Assembly (NCBI GenBank): GCA_030529455.1
Contig: JAUMWV010000007.1
Span: 1 to 44,629 of the forward strand
From: Propionibacteriaceae bacterium
GTDB lineage: Bacteria > Actinomycetota > Actinomycetes > Propionibacteriales > Propionibacteriaceae
DNA length: 44,629 nucleotides
Direction of reading: 5' to 3'
The position numbers and the translations under genes were made by a program. Shown one piece after another: positions 6,600 to 15,761 of this stretch (the first letter of the stretch is position 1; every line of letters starts with the position of its first letter). The notes beneath the pieces were generated by a model. It was not told where the DNA came from, ran no database searches, and saw only the letters and a list, made by a program, of their open reading frames with translations.

Positions 6600-9500
6600 T
6601 CCTCAACCCCCCGTCGTGCCTGAGCCGCCCCGCCGACGACCGGCGCGGCCAGCAGGATCAGCAGCGCGGCTGCGGCGACCTGCAGCCAGAGGTAGCCCAC
6701 CGCCGGGCGCATCCGCCACGACACCTCACCGGCCTGGCTGGGCAGCGCGAACGTGGGACGTTCTCCCTCCCGCGGTTCGAGCAGGGCGCCCTCAAACCGG
6801 GCCTCCCAGCGTTCGTCCCTGGCCTCGGCCAGGACCAGGACGCGGCCGTCTTCGCCCGCCGCTACGCTCCCGTCGGCCACCGGCACACTGCCAGAGGACG
6901 ACACGACGTAGGCACGCGAGGGCAGCGCAGCGACCGTCCAGACCTGCGTCCGGTCGTCCGCCGCCGCCCGGGTCAGGTCGGCCGCGTTACTGATCGATGC
7001 GACCTGGTCGGGGGTCCCCGCAGCCACACGTGTGCGACCCCGAGGCCCGCTAGTCGCCTGGCGGCATCCTCGCCGAGCTGTCCCTGGGCGAAGGCCTGCG
7101 CGATGGCGGAGAACTCCCGGGCTAGTTCTGGGGCGGCCGATACGAGGTGGTGCTCGGCGCTGCCCCAGCGCGGCTGTTCGGCCGCCGCGACCGACCACCT
7201 GGCGGTGGTTCCGTTGACATCAACCATGAGGGTCCTGCCTTGCCGCTTCGACAGCTGCACCGCCGTGACATAGCTGGGCAGTCCGCTGGATGACGGCTCG
7301 ACCGGCCCCGGAACCCCGGCCACCGAGACGCACACCAGCGCCAGTCCGGTGCCGAGCGCGACCGGCACCAGGCCCGCGCCCGGCGCCGGCTCGTCCCCCT
7401 GCCCCGCCGCGGCGGTCACCGCGAGGAGGAATCCGGCCACGGCGAGCAGCAGCCAGGGGCCCAGCTCCGGCGGCGCATGGCCGCCCGAGACCGGCAGGAT
7501 CAGCCGGGACAGGCCCGCCGCCGCGAGGTAGCCGATCCCCACCATGCCGATCGCGCACCAGGCGGCGATGCCGCGGGTCCGCCCGGAGGCGATCATCCAG
7601 GCGGCCGCGATCAGCAGCCCCAGGAAGAATCCCACCCCGACCACCGGGTGCGGCGCCCCCTCGCTGATGACACCGGCCAGTAGCCACGGGCTGTCCGCGA
7701 CGGTGGCGCTCGCCAGCGGGTCGGTTCCGGTCAGCAGCCTGGCCGGGTGGGCGATCAAGGCTGGGGCCCAGCCCGCCATCAGCACCGCCGGGCCCAGCAG
7801 CGCCACGCCGATCTCGGCGATCCGCGCTCGTTCAGCGAGCGCCCAGGCCACGCCCGCGACCACCGCCAGCGGCCACGCCACCGGGTATGCGGCCGCGAGC
7901 AGCGTGAGCCACCCGGCAGCCGACGCCGGACCGCGCCAGCGCTCGGCGCCGACGCTGGGACGGTGCCGCCACCGGTCCACGGCGCGGATGAACATGGGCA
8001 GGCCGATCGCCCAGGCGATGCCGGTGAGCGAACCGGACCCGGCGAAACCCAACACCCACACCGACAGGCCCCAGGCGGCCGAGAGCACCGCGCGGACCTT
8101 CGGGTCCTCGACCCAGGGCCGGATGCAGGCATTAGCCGACCAGGCCGCCAGCAGCGGTGCCAGCAGCAGGATCAGGAATACCCACCAGCCCGGTTGCCCC
8201 AGGGCAAGCGTCGAACCGAGCGCCATGATCCCGAGCCACAGCGGGCTGGTACCCGGCACACCCGGGTCCGGGGTGAGGAATGAGGCCCAGGCCTGACCCA
8301 GCGTCCCGGGAGCGGCGAGCAGGTTCCCGCCCGCGAGTGCGTCCGCTGCGCCTAGATGGGCGCGGTTCGCGACCAGGCCGAGGACCAGCAGCGCAGTGCT
8401 CATCACGGCCAGGGGCGCCATGGCCCGGCGGCGACGCTCATATCCGGCGTAGTCACCGCCGGTCAGCTCGTCGATGCTGGTGTCGGACTCCGTGGAAAAC
8501 AGGTCACGGTAGCGTTCCACGACCGCACCCGCGAACCGGTCGGCTGCGTCCCTGACGCTGGCGAACCGCCCCGGGCGCAGCTTGGAGGTGTCGATCGCCG
8601 GGGCACCGGCGGCGGCAAGCCGCTCTCGCATCCGGGTCACGTCCTCGCCAGAGGCTTGAAAACGGCGCAGCGCCCGCCACTCGTCGGCCGCTTGCCCCGG
8701 CGACTTGCCTAGCAGAAAGCCGATCATCCGCAGGACCGAGATCCACCACAGCCGCACCCGCGCCCAACCCGGACGCTCGGCACGCGCGGCGATCATCCGC
8801 ATCGCGCCCAGCCGGTCGAGGGCCTGCGGGTGCGGGGCCAGGACTGACTCCCGCCAGCCCAGTCGCCCGGCCTGCCGGTGATACAGCGCGGCCTGCGGGC
8901 AGGTCAGGACCCGGTAACCGTGTTCGTTGGCCCGCCAGCCGAACTCCACGCCGTCGCGGAACAGCGGGATCGCGGGGTCGAACCCGCCGAGCTCTGCCCA
9001 CACCCTGGCCGAGACGAACAGCCCGGCGGTCGAACCGCCCAGGGTTGGTTCGGTGTCGAGATGCTGCTGGTCGATGTCCCCGAGCTCGAATCCGCGCACG
9101 TCGCGGCCGTCGGAGCCGATGCTTCGGCCGACTTCGAGCACCTGGTCGGGGTAGTTGCGCCGCTGTGGGGCCAGGAGCTTCGGGAACAACACGTCGGCCT
9201 GCTTGGCGGCCGCCGTCAGCAGGAGCTGGGCCAGCGCGCCCGGTTTGGGGGCTGCGTCGTCGTGCAGCAGCCACAGCCAGTCAAACCCGGCGCGCCCAGC
9301 CAGGGCCTGGTGCACCGCCTCGCCGAATCCCTGGCCCTCCTCGCCGCGGACCAGTTCGCTGATGACGCCCTCGTCGAGCGCCCGCCTCAGCAGCGCTGAA
9401 CTGTCGTCGCTCGACCCGTTGTCCACGGCGATGATGCTGCCCGGCCTGGGATCGAGCGAGGCGAGGGCGAGCAGCTGGCGCGGCAGCCATTCCGCCGCGT

Positions 9501-9645
9501 TGTGCACCACCATCACGGCGCAGACGGAACTGGCATCAAGTTCGATGGCCGCTTCGGCGCACTCCGGGTTCTCGTGTGCCCACGTCCAGGCGTCCGCCGA
9601 GCGGTACCGCTCCCCCGGGGTCAGGCCCGTGATCTCGTCATTCAT
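6596..9645 (-). CDS. Large membrane family 2 glycosyltransferase, interrupted by a one-base frameshift
   Basis: The N-terminal 300 residues are a GT-A (GT2) domain: VCAVMVVHNAAEW, VDNGSSDDSS, the WLLHDDAAP metal site and the GGFDP...DGVEFGWRANEHGY acceptor region. From about residue 410 there are many membrane helices, then an extracellular segment and a last helix near the C-terminus. The frame that starts at ATG 9643-9645 stops prematurely at about 6973, just after HVWLRG. The homologous-looking continuation (TPDQVASISNAADL and the final helix) lies in another frame ending at 6596. Adding one G within the G run (C run 7016-7019 on plus) restores about 1016 residues and preserves the ATGA overlap with DUF5719. 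The likely role is exporting or polymerising a surface glycan. Sequencing error and real mutation are both possible. Confidence 0.8.
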
Positions 9646-9707
9646 GGTAGGTGCGACGATACCCGACGAACCGAGCAACTAACCGGCTACGCAGGGTGCA
9701 GGTAAGG

Positions 9708-9962
9708 TCAGGCACCGCGCCGTTTCAGGCGGCGGCGTTCGCGTTCGGACAGGCCACCCCAGATCCCGAACCTTTCGTCGTGAGCCAGCGCGTACTCGAG
9801 ACACTCGGCGCGCACATCACAGCTCGCACAGACACGCTTCGCTTCCCGGGTCGAACCGCCCTTCTCGGGGAAGAACGCCTCCGGGTCGGTCTGGGCACAA
9901 AGTGCCTGCTCCTGCCAAGCAAGCACGCCCTCGTCGGCAAATGCCGCCAGAAAGTCGTGCAT
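9708..9962 (-). CDS. whiB: WhiB-family iron-sulfur transcriptional regulator (WhiB/WhmD/WhiB2 type)
   Basis: An 84-residue protein with the four cluster-binding cysteines C22, C45, C48 and C54 and the GIWGG turn at residues 66-70 followed by a basic C-terminus (ERERRRLKRR). The wording ALCAQTDPEAFFPEKGGS is that of the WhiB/WhiB2 subgroup, linked to septation and sporulation in Streptomyces and to cell division in mycobacteria. It binds a 4Fe-4S cluster and usually acts with a sigma factor. Here it lies upstream of the large glycosyltransferase and DUF5719 on the same strand. A clear promoter and a GAGAGG ribosome site precede it. Confidence 0.95.
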   Translation of the reverse strand: MHDFLAAFADEGVLAWQEQALCAQTDPEAFFPEKGGSTREAKRVCASCDVRAECLEYALAHDERFGIWGGLSERERRRLKRRGA

Positions 9963-9988
9963 CGAATTCCTCTCAAGCTGTCATAAGA

Positions 9989-10017
9989 ATTACACCGTTG
10001 TTACTCGGCTACGTCAA
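9989..10017 (-). promoter_or_regulatory. Sigma-70-type promoter of whiB
   Basis: On the minus strand TTGACG (10012-10017) and TGTAAT (9989-9994) are separated by exactly 17 bases. The predicted start gives a leader of about 20 bases that contains GAGAGG before ATG 9962. This is the best two-box promoter in the window and contrasts with the leaderless pattern elsewhere. Confidence 0.65.
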
Positions 10018-10077
10018 CTCGCTCGGCGCGCCGCGCGAGGACAAGAGCAAAGATCCACTAAGGTGTGGCCCCCTCCC

Positions 10078-10125
10078 GCCCCGGCACCGGGGCCGCCGTT
10101 GCCTGCCGGGCCCGCCGTGGCAACG
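10078..10125 (-). terminator. Tandem hairpins after manC
   Basis: Reading from manC, a 7-bp stem (GGCAACG/CGTTGCC arms, 10097-10103 and 10119-10125) is followed by a compact GC hairpin GCCCCG-GCAC-CGGGGC (10078-10093). There is no T run, as usual in actinobacterial terminators. The rest of the 9963-10159 gap holds only the whiB promoter and leader. Confidence 0.5.
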
Positions 10126-10159
10126 ATAGGGGGTACTGACCGGCGAAACCACGCCCCGA

Positions 10160-11236
10160 TCAGGCCCGTTGCGCGCCCACCTGCGCGCGGACAAGGTCAA
10201 CTACCTGTTTGACCCGTTCGGTCTCGGCCAAGCTGGCGACCAGCACCGCGTCCGGGGTCGAGACCACCACGGTGTCTTTCAGCCCGAGCGTCGCGACGAC
10301 CGTCTCGGGGCCGCCCGCGTTGATGACCAGGCAGCCTGACGAATCCAAGTTCACCCGCACCCCGCTGCCAGCGTTACCGTGCTCGTCCGCGCCGAGCGCC
10401 TGCGCGAACGAGGCGTAGCCGCCGACATCGCGCCACGAGATCGCCAGCGGCACCGCCGCGACGAAGGCGTTGTACCCGCCGCGCGAGACCGGCTCCATGA
10501 TCGCGTAATCGATGGTCCTGCGCGGCAGAGTCTCGTAGACCTCGGCCAGCCGCGACGGGTCGGCGAGGATCGCCTCGACCCCGGCCTTGGTCTCTGGCAC
10601 CAGGCGCCCCAGTTCACCCAGCAGCGTGGAGGTCCGCCAGACGAACATGCCGGAGTTCCACCAGTACTCGCCACTGTCGAGATACTGCTGCGCCACCTCA
10701 AGGGGCGGTTTCTCCTTGAACTCCGCGACCCGGCAGGCGCCCAGTCCGGGCAGCGCCAGGCCGCGGTGCAGGTAGCCGAAACCAGTGTGCGGTTCCGTCG
10801 GTACCACCCCGAGCGTCACGAGCGCCCGCGGCTCTTCCTCGGCGACCCGGAAAGCGGCGTCCAGGGCGGACTGGAAGGCGTCGATGGGATGCATGAGGTG
10901 ATCCGCCGTCACCAGCGCGACAACCGCCTGGGCGTCCCGTTCCGCGACGACGGCGGACGACCACGCGGCGGCGTTGAGGGAATCGCGCCCGACCGGCTCG
11001 CCCAGCAGGTTCTCTGGCGGCAGCTCAGGCAGCTGACGCGCGACCAGTTCGAGGTAGTCCGCACCGGTGCACACCAGAATCCGCTCGTCGGGGATCATGC
11101 CGACCAGCCGCTCGTAGGCGAGCCTCAGCAGGCTCTTGCCCTCGAACAGGGACAGCAGTTGCTTAGGCATTCCCTGCCGTGACAGCGGCCAGAGTCGAGT
11201 ACCGGCCCCACCAGCCAGAATGACGACGTATCGCAT
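10160..11236 (-). CDS. manC: Mannose-1-phosphate guanylyltransferase
   Basis: The enzyme makes GDP-mannose from mannose-1-phosphate and GTP. The 358-residue product opens with the nucleotidyltransferase signature LAGGAGTRLWPLSRQGMPKQ (residues 7-26), has VTADHLMHPIDAF near residue 110, FKEKPPLEVA near residue 173 and the sugar-binding YWWNSGMFVWR near residue 191. It lacks the isomerase domain of long bifunctional forms, as in mycobacteria. Together with manB it completes the route to GDP-mannose. ATG 11234-11236 is 6 bases downstream of TAACGT, giving a leaderless message. It is followed by hairpins. Confidence 0.93.
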   Translation of the reverse strand: MRYVVILAGGAGTRLWPLSRQGMPKQLLSLFEGKSLLRLAYERLVGMIPDERILVCTGADYLELVARQLPELPPENLLGEPVGRDSLNAAAWSSAVVAERDAQAVVALVTADHLMHPIDAFQSALDAAFRVAEEEPRALVTLGVVPTEPHTGFGYLHRGLALPGLGACRVAEFKEKPPLEVAQQYLDSGEYWWNSGMFVWRTSTLLGELGRLVPETKAGVEAILADPSRLAEVYETLPRRTIDYAIMEPVSRGGYNAFVAAVPLAISWRDVGGYASFAQALGADEHGNAGSGVRVNLDSSGCLVINAGGPETVVATLGLKDTVVVSTPDAVLVASLAETERVKQVVDLVRAQVGAQRA

Positions 11237-11242
11237 GCCCCT

Positions 11243-11248
11243 ACGTTA
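11243..11248 (-). promoter_or_regulatory. -10 element for leaderless manC transcript
   Basis: TAACGT on the minus strand ends 6 bases before ATG 11236. The intervening AGGGGC touches the start codon too closely to act as a ribosome site. Confidence 0.5.
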
Positions 11249-11298
11249 GCGTCGCGCTGCTTTCCGGGAGCTTATCGTGGGGGAAATCACGCATCCGG

Positions 11299-11946
11299 TC
11301 AGTTCACCTGAGCGTGCTCGTCGCGGGCGATGCGGGCCCAGTCCTCCGGCAGCCCGCCACGGACCAGGACGAGGCATCCCCGGTCGAGGACACCGGCGAA
11401 CGCGGACAGCACCGCGAGGGCATCATGGGGTGGGGGCAGCACTACCCGCCGGTCGTCCCCGCCGGGTAGCCGGGACACGTCGGTGCCGCCCAGGACGTGG
11501 CTAGCCCCAGGGTGGGCGACGTGCAGGTCGGGTTCGGCGAGCACCTCCCGGTAATCGACCAGGGCCGGGTCGAGGTCGGAGAACCCCAGTCCGAGCGGGT
11601 GCAGCGAGCACGCGACGGTGGTGACCGGGCGCGGCCGCAGGTCGTCGGGCCCCACCACGACCAGGTCGGCGGCCTCCTCCTCGGAGATGTCGGAACCGAA
11701 CTGCCACACCGCGAACGCCCACACCAGCGACACCCAGTGCCCGGCGTTCTGGTCCAGCAGCGGAAGCGCGACCGGGTCGCCGGGGGCCAGCCCCTGGGTG
11801 TCGAGGAAGTGCACGGTCTTGTCCACCCAGTTGGCGAACGTCCGCGCCGACAGCTCCACCCGCGCCGGTCGCTCCAGGTCGTAGTCAATGATGAGCGGTA
11901 CCGCGCCGTCCCGGCGCACCCGCGCAGCGAGCCGGTCAGCGATCAC
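11299..11946 (-). CDS. TIGR03089 family protein (truncated adenylate-forming-enzyme-like)
   Basis: A 215-residue protein resembling only the N-terminal part of AMP-binding enzymes: ELSARTFANWVDKTVHFL near residue 33 looks like the opening of acyl-CoA synthetases, and the C-terminal half has LPPPHDALAVLSAFAGVLDRG in place of the usual ATP-binding core. The P-loop and the adenylation motifs are missing, so it should not activate acids. TIGR03089 proteins are conserved in actinobacteria with no known role. Its start lies 11 bases inside the end of the upstream glycosyltransferase gene, so the two are coupled. Confidence 0.75.
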   Translation of the reverse strand: MIADRLAARVRRDGAVPLIIDYDLERPARVELSARTFANWVDKTVHFLDTQGLAPGDPVALPLLDQNAGHWVSLVWAFAVWQFGSDISEEEAADLVVVGPDDLRPRPVTTVACSLHPLGLGFSDLDPALVDYREVLAEPDLHVAHPGASHVLGGTDVSRLPGGDDRRVVLPPPHDALAVLSAFAGVLDRGCLVLVRGGLPEDWARIARDEHAQVN

Positions 11947-12916
11947 GGAGACCCACCAGGAACCCGAGCCCCCAGGACAGGTGCATCACGGCTAGGACGA
12001 ACGGCAGCCTCACCCGGACCTTCGCCGGGAGAGTCTTGATGACCGAACCGCCGACGATGACGGCACCGTAGCTGACGGGGGCGAGCAGCCCAAGCATCAG
12101 CCACCGCCTGCCGGACACCGCGCCTAGCGCCCCCGCCGAGGTACCGGCGGCGAGCCCGAGCACGGTGGCCGGGGCCGCCAGGTAGCGAAAGCTGGCGGTC
12201 TCTGGATGGCGCCGGATCACCTCGCGGCGCCACTGGCCCGTGCGGAAGAACTGGCGGGCCAACGCCCTGACCGACGAGCGCGGCCGGTAGACGACCCGCA
12301 GGGAAGGTGAATAGTAGACCAGGTGGCCCGCCTTGCGGAGGCGGTAGTTGAGCTCCCAGTCCTGGGCCCGCAGCATGCCCTCGTCGAAACCTCCCACGGC
12401 CCGCAGCACGTCCTTGCGGAACACGCCGAGGAACACCGTCTGGGCGGGGCCGGCCTGGGTATCGGCGAGGTGGAATCCGCCCCCACCGAGGCCGAGCCGG
12501 GAATTGTAGGCAGCCGCGATTGTCTGCTCGAAAGCGGTGCGGCCCTGCGCGTCCATGCGCCCACCCACGTTGGCCGCGCCGGTCTCTTCCAGCAGCTCGA
12601 CCGCGGTCGTGATGTAACCGGGGCACAGTTCCCCGTGCGCGTCGACCCGCACGATGATGTCGTGGGCCGCGGCCTCGATCCCCCGGTTGAGCGCGTGCGG
12701 GGTGAAGCCTGGCGGGTTGTCAATCAGGCGAATCCGGCGGTCCTCCCCCGCCAGCCGTTCCGCGACCTGTCTCGTCCGGTCCTGCGATGGGGCGACCACC
12801 AGGATGAGTTCGAGCTCCCCCTCGTATGCCTGGTCGAGCACACCCGCGACGGACGCGGCGAGATGTTGCTCCTCGTCACGAACGGGCATGACGACACTGA
12901 CCCCTGGATAGCGCAT
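11936..12916 (-). CDS. Family 2 glycosyltransferase (membrane-associated)
   Basis: A 326-residue protein with a GT-A domain: VSVVMPVRDEEQHLAASVAG at the N-terminus, DNPPGFTPHALNRGIEAA near residue 67, the DAHGE metal site near residue 95, GGFDEGMLRAQDWELNYRLRKAG near residue 185 and a Q/RxxRW-like FFRTGQWRR near residue 240. Two or three hydrophobic helices close the protein. It resembles ExoA/WbbL-like enzymes that add sugars to lipid-linked glycans. ATG 12914-12916 was preferred to 12925 because CACAAT lies 7 bases upstream; this choice is soft. It lies between an LCP gene and TIGR03089. Confidence 0.85.
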   Translation of the reverse strand: MRYPGVSVVMPVRDEEQHLAASVAGVLDQAYEGELELILVVAPSQDRTRQVAERLAGEDRRIRLIDNPPGFTPHALNRGIEAAAHDIIVRVDAHGELCPGYITTAVELLEETGAANVGGRMDAQGRTAFEQTIAAAYNSRLGLGGGGFHLADTQAGPAQTVFLGVFRKDVLRAVGGFDEGMLRAQDWELNYRLRKAGHLVYYSPSLRVVYRPRSSVRALARQFFRTGQWRREVIRRHPETASFRYLAAPATVLGLAAGTSAGALGAVSGRRWLMLGLLAPVSYGAVIVGGSVIKTLPAKVRVRLPFVLAVMHLSWGLGFLVGLRDR

Positions 12917-12948
12917 GTGCACCATTGTGTCCCAGACCGTCAAGCGGA

Positions 12949-14424
12949 CTAACCGGCAGCCCGGCAAATGACCTCCAGATCCTCGGCCTGGGCCGGGGGC
13001 TGGCCTTCTCCGGGGCGGGGTGGCGACGTCCCCGCAGGCCTCGTGGTCTTGGGCGCCCGGGTCGCCTGGGCACCGCCCGCGGTGGCGGGTGGGGCCGCCG
13101 TGCCAGGCGTGGTGCTGGGCTCGTCCGCGGCCTCCGCGATCGCGGCCGCGACCCGGGTGCGGATCAGCCCGAAATCGGGACGACCCGGCTGGATGAGCGG
13201 GGGGACGAAGGACACCGACGCGATCCTGCGATCCCTCGCCCGCAGAGCCAGGTCCGCCAGCACGGCGATGTCGCCGGGAGCGGCGGAGGTCTTGAACATC
13301 CCGCTGCCCGCCGCGGCGAGGTCGTTGAACTTCGTCGCCACGGTCCACGGGTCTAGCTGCTTAGACATGGCGGCCAGAACACATCGTTGCCGCTGCATCC
13401 GCTCGTAATCGTCGGAGCCCTCCCGGGAGCGGGCAAACCAGAGTGCGTGATAGCCGTCCAGCAGAACGCCCTTGCCGGGCTGGATGTAGCCCGAAACCTT
13501 AGTGCTGACTCCGCCGATCGGGACCGGGCGGGCGATGTCCAGCCTGATGCCGCCGACCGCGTCGACGAGATCGGTGAACCCGGCCAGGTCGACCATCGCA
13601 TAGAAGTTGATCTTGAGGCCGAGGATCTCCTCCACCGACTCCGTCATGGTCCGCAGGCCCGGTTCAGGTTCCCCCGGGAAGAGGTCCCGCCGCTCCTCGG
13701 CGAGCGTGTAGAGCCCGTTGAGCATGCACTCGCTCTTGGGGCAGTCGTACCCGTTGGGGTACAGCGCGTGCAGCGGGTTGGACGGTGGCAGCGGGGCGCC
13801 CTCCAGGTTTCGCGGGAGCCCGAACAGCACTGTCTGGCCAGTCGCGGCGTCAATGCTGGCCACCATGATCGAGTCGGGGCGCAGCCCCTCCCGGCTGGGA
13901 CCCGAGTCGCCGCCGAGGAGCAAGATGTTGTAGCGGCCGTCGTGGCTCTCCGATTCGCCGCTACCGCCGAAGACCGTGCTCACCCGAGCGAGGCTGGCCA
14001 GCGTGGCCGAGACCACGCTCGCCAGGGTCCCCACCGTCACGCACAACAGCACGACCATGAGGGTGAGCACGGCCCTGACCCGGATGGCTGGACGCATCCA
14101 GTTCGCCCGGCGCAGGGCGTCCAGCTGAATCCCGATCCAGCCCAGGGCGACGAGCCAGACCCCTGCCCGGGCCAGCCACAGGCTCACGGGATGCAGCAGG
14201 AAACCGATGACCGCTCCGGGGGCCAGCCAGAGCCCGGCCAGGATCGCCGCGCAGCCCAACCACAGCGCGGCCCACACCCGCAGCGCAATGTGCCCGGCTC
14301 GGGGTGCGCCCCCCTGGATCTGCGCAGACCCCGGCAGCAGCACGGACATGACGACGTGGCCCACGGCCCGCCGCCGTCTGATCCGCAGGCTTGCGGATTC
14401 GGCTCGCGAGGCGGCTGTGTTCAT
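12949..14424 (-). CDS. LCP (LytR-CpsA-Psr) family protein with multi-helix N-terminus
   Basis: A 491-residue protein. The first 155 residues contain about four membrane helices rather than the single anchor of most family members. The LCP domain follows: YNILLLGGDSGPSREGLRPDS near residue 165, GLPRNLEGAP near residue 200 (pyrophosphate-binding Arg), the middle FYAMVDLAGFTDLVDAVGGI near residue 270, and LWFARSREGSDDYERMQRQR near residue 325. LCP enzymes ligate undecaprenyl-linked glycopolymers to peptidoglycan or teichoic acids. The last 70 residues are Pro/Ala/Thr-rich. It shares a divergent intergenic region with the second LCP gene and lies just upstream of a glycosyltransferase. Confidence 0.9.
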   Translation of the reverse strand: MNTAASRAESASLRIRRRRAVGHVVMSVLLPGSAQIQGGAPRAGHIALRVWAALWLGCAAILAGLWLAPGAVIGFLLHPVSLWLARAGVWLVALGWIGIQLDALRRANWMRPAIRVRAVLTLMVVLLCVTVGTLASVVSATLASLARVSTVFGGSGESESHDGRYNILLLGGDSGPSREGLRPDSIMVASIDAATGQTVLFGLPRNLEGAPLPPSNPLHALYPNGYDCPKSECMLNGLYTLAEERRDLFPGEPEPGLRTMTESVEEILGLKINFYAMVDLAGFTDLVDAVGGIRLDIARPVPIGGVSTKVSGYIQPGKGVLLDGYHALWFARSREGSDDYERMQRQRCVLAAMSKQLDPWTVATKFNDLAAAGSGMFKTSAAPGDIAVLADLALRARDRRIASVSFVPPLIQPGRPDFGLIRTRVAAAIAEAADEPSTTPGTAAPPATAGGAQATRAPKTTRPAGTSPPRPGEGQPPAQAEDLEVICRAAG

Positions 14425-14532
14425 GGCTGAGCTGGACTCCTCTGTCGTGGCTTTTCAGTATCGGTAGGCATTGCCGAGGACTAGCCTGCGCCACGCCGGG
14501 GCCAGCTTGATCGGAACCGATACGGTTGAGAC
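14425..14532. promoter_or_regulatory. Divergent promoter region between two LCP genes with a mirrored octamer
   Basis: GTATCGGT at 14458-14465 and its exact reverse complement ACCGATAC at 14516-14523 face outward toward the two LCP genes. The second copy overlaps TACGGT (14521-14526), which is 6 bases before GTG 14533 and is the likely -10 of a leaderless message. It is also part of the palindrome ATCGG-AA-CCGAT (14510-14521). On the minus side the copy is about 34 bases before ATG 14424. A shared regulator or sigma factor is possible. Confidence 0.45.
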
Positions 14533-15684
14533 GTGGGAAATGACGATCTCGACTGGCTGTACCGGCGAAACGAGCCGACCCCGGAGCCGACTAGGGTCTT
14601 GCCCCAGGCACCGCCCGCTCACCGCGGACCCGCTCAACCGGTCCCGCCCAGCCGTCCGCAGTCCTACCCGAGCCACCCCCAGCAGGGACGGCCCGCACCC
14701 GCTTCCCCGCGCCAGCCGCGTCCCCGGCGGCGCGGACGCACCATCCGGCGTGCGCTCACGCTGGTCATCGCAACCTGGCTGCTCTTCATGATCGGCACGC
14801 CCCTGTACGCCTGGATGAGGCTCGCCACGACCGACACCACTCCCGCGGCCACCCGGCCGCCCAGCCAGCCTGGGACCCTGATGCTGCTGGTCGGTTCGGA
14901 TTCCCGGGACCAGCTGACCGCGACCCAGCGCGGCGAACTGGGTACCGGTGACGGCGGGGGGCGGCGGACCGACACCATGATGCTGCTGTATTCCCCGCCG
15001 AACGGACGCCCAGCGCTGATCTCCCTACCCCGCGACTCCTACCTGCCCATCCCGGGCCATGGCAAGAATAAGCTCAACGCGGCGTACTCCTTCGGTGGCG
15101 CACCGCTGCTGGTCGAGACCGTCGAACAGGCCACCGGACTGCGCATCGACGGCTACCTGGAGGTGGGTTTCCTGGGAATCGTGGAGATCGTAGACGCCCT
15201 GGACGGGATCGAGGTGTGCCTGCCCGCGCCGATCTCAGACCGGGACTCCCATCTTGAACTAGCGGCCGGATGCCAAACTCTCGACGGCAAAAATGCCCTC
15301 GGCTATGTACGCATGCGCAAGGCAGACCCCTTTGGCGACATCGGCCGAATGAATCGCCAGCGTCAGGTCATCGGGACCATTGCCAAGAAAGCCGCGCAGC
15401 CGCGTTATCTGCTCAATCCGGTGAACTATTTCAGGCTCAACATGGCCGCTTCTCGTACCCTGACCCGCGGCAACGACACCGGAATCCTTGAGCTGACTAG
15501 CGCCGTCCTGGGCTTCCGCGCCGTCGCGACCGGACAGGGCCTGACGATGACCGTCCCGATCGCCAATCCCAACGCCTCGACCCCGGCGGGGTCGTCAGTG
15601 CTGTGGAATGAGGCAGACGCCGCCGAGTTGTTCGGCCAGATCGCCTCAGGCTCTACCGATTCGCTGGACCGTTTCGCGAAATAG
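14533..15684 (+). CDS. LCP (LytR-CpsA-Psr) family protein, single membrane anchor
   Basis: A 383-residue protein with a Pro-rich cytoplasmic stretch (residues 1-70), one membrane helix (about 75-93) and an extracellular LCP domain: LLVGSDSRD near residue 117, RRTDTMMLLY near residue 148, ISLPRDSYLPIPGHGKNKLN near residue 160, the DGYLEVGFLGIVEIVDALDGI block near residue 205, and YVRMRKADPFGDIGRMNRQRQ near residue 257. It would ligate glycopolymers to the wall. GTG 14533-14535 is supported by TACGGT 6 bases upstream. The segment 15200-15450 is a little richer in A/T than its surroundings, but the domain is intact. Confidence 0.92.
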   Translation: MGNDDLDWLYRRNEPTPEPTRVLPQAPPAHRGPAQPVPPSRPQSYPSHPQQGRPAPASPRQPRPRRRGRTIRRALTLVIATWLLFMIGTPLYAWMRLATTDTTPAATRPPSQPGTLMLLVGSDSRDQLTATQRGELGTGDGGGRRTDTMMLLYSPPNGRPALISLPRDSYLPIPGHGKNKLNAAYSFGGAPLLVETVEQATGLRIDGYLEVGFLGIVEIVDALDGIEVCLPAPISDRDSHLELAAGCQTLDGKNALGYVRMRKADPFGDIGRMNRQRQVIGTIAKKAAQPRYLLNPVNYFRLNMAASRTLTRGNDTGILELTSAVLGFRAVATGQGLTMTVPIANPNASTPAGSSVLWNEADAAELFGQIASGSTDSLDRFAK

Positions 15685-15761
15685 CCCCCACTACAGTTGG
15701 GTCAAAACCGGCAGGAGTAAACTTAACGGGTGCAGAACACAGACTAAGGGAGGAGTCGGTG

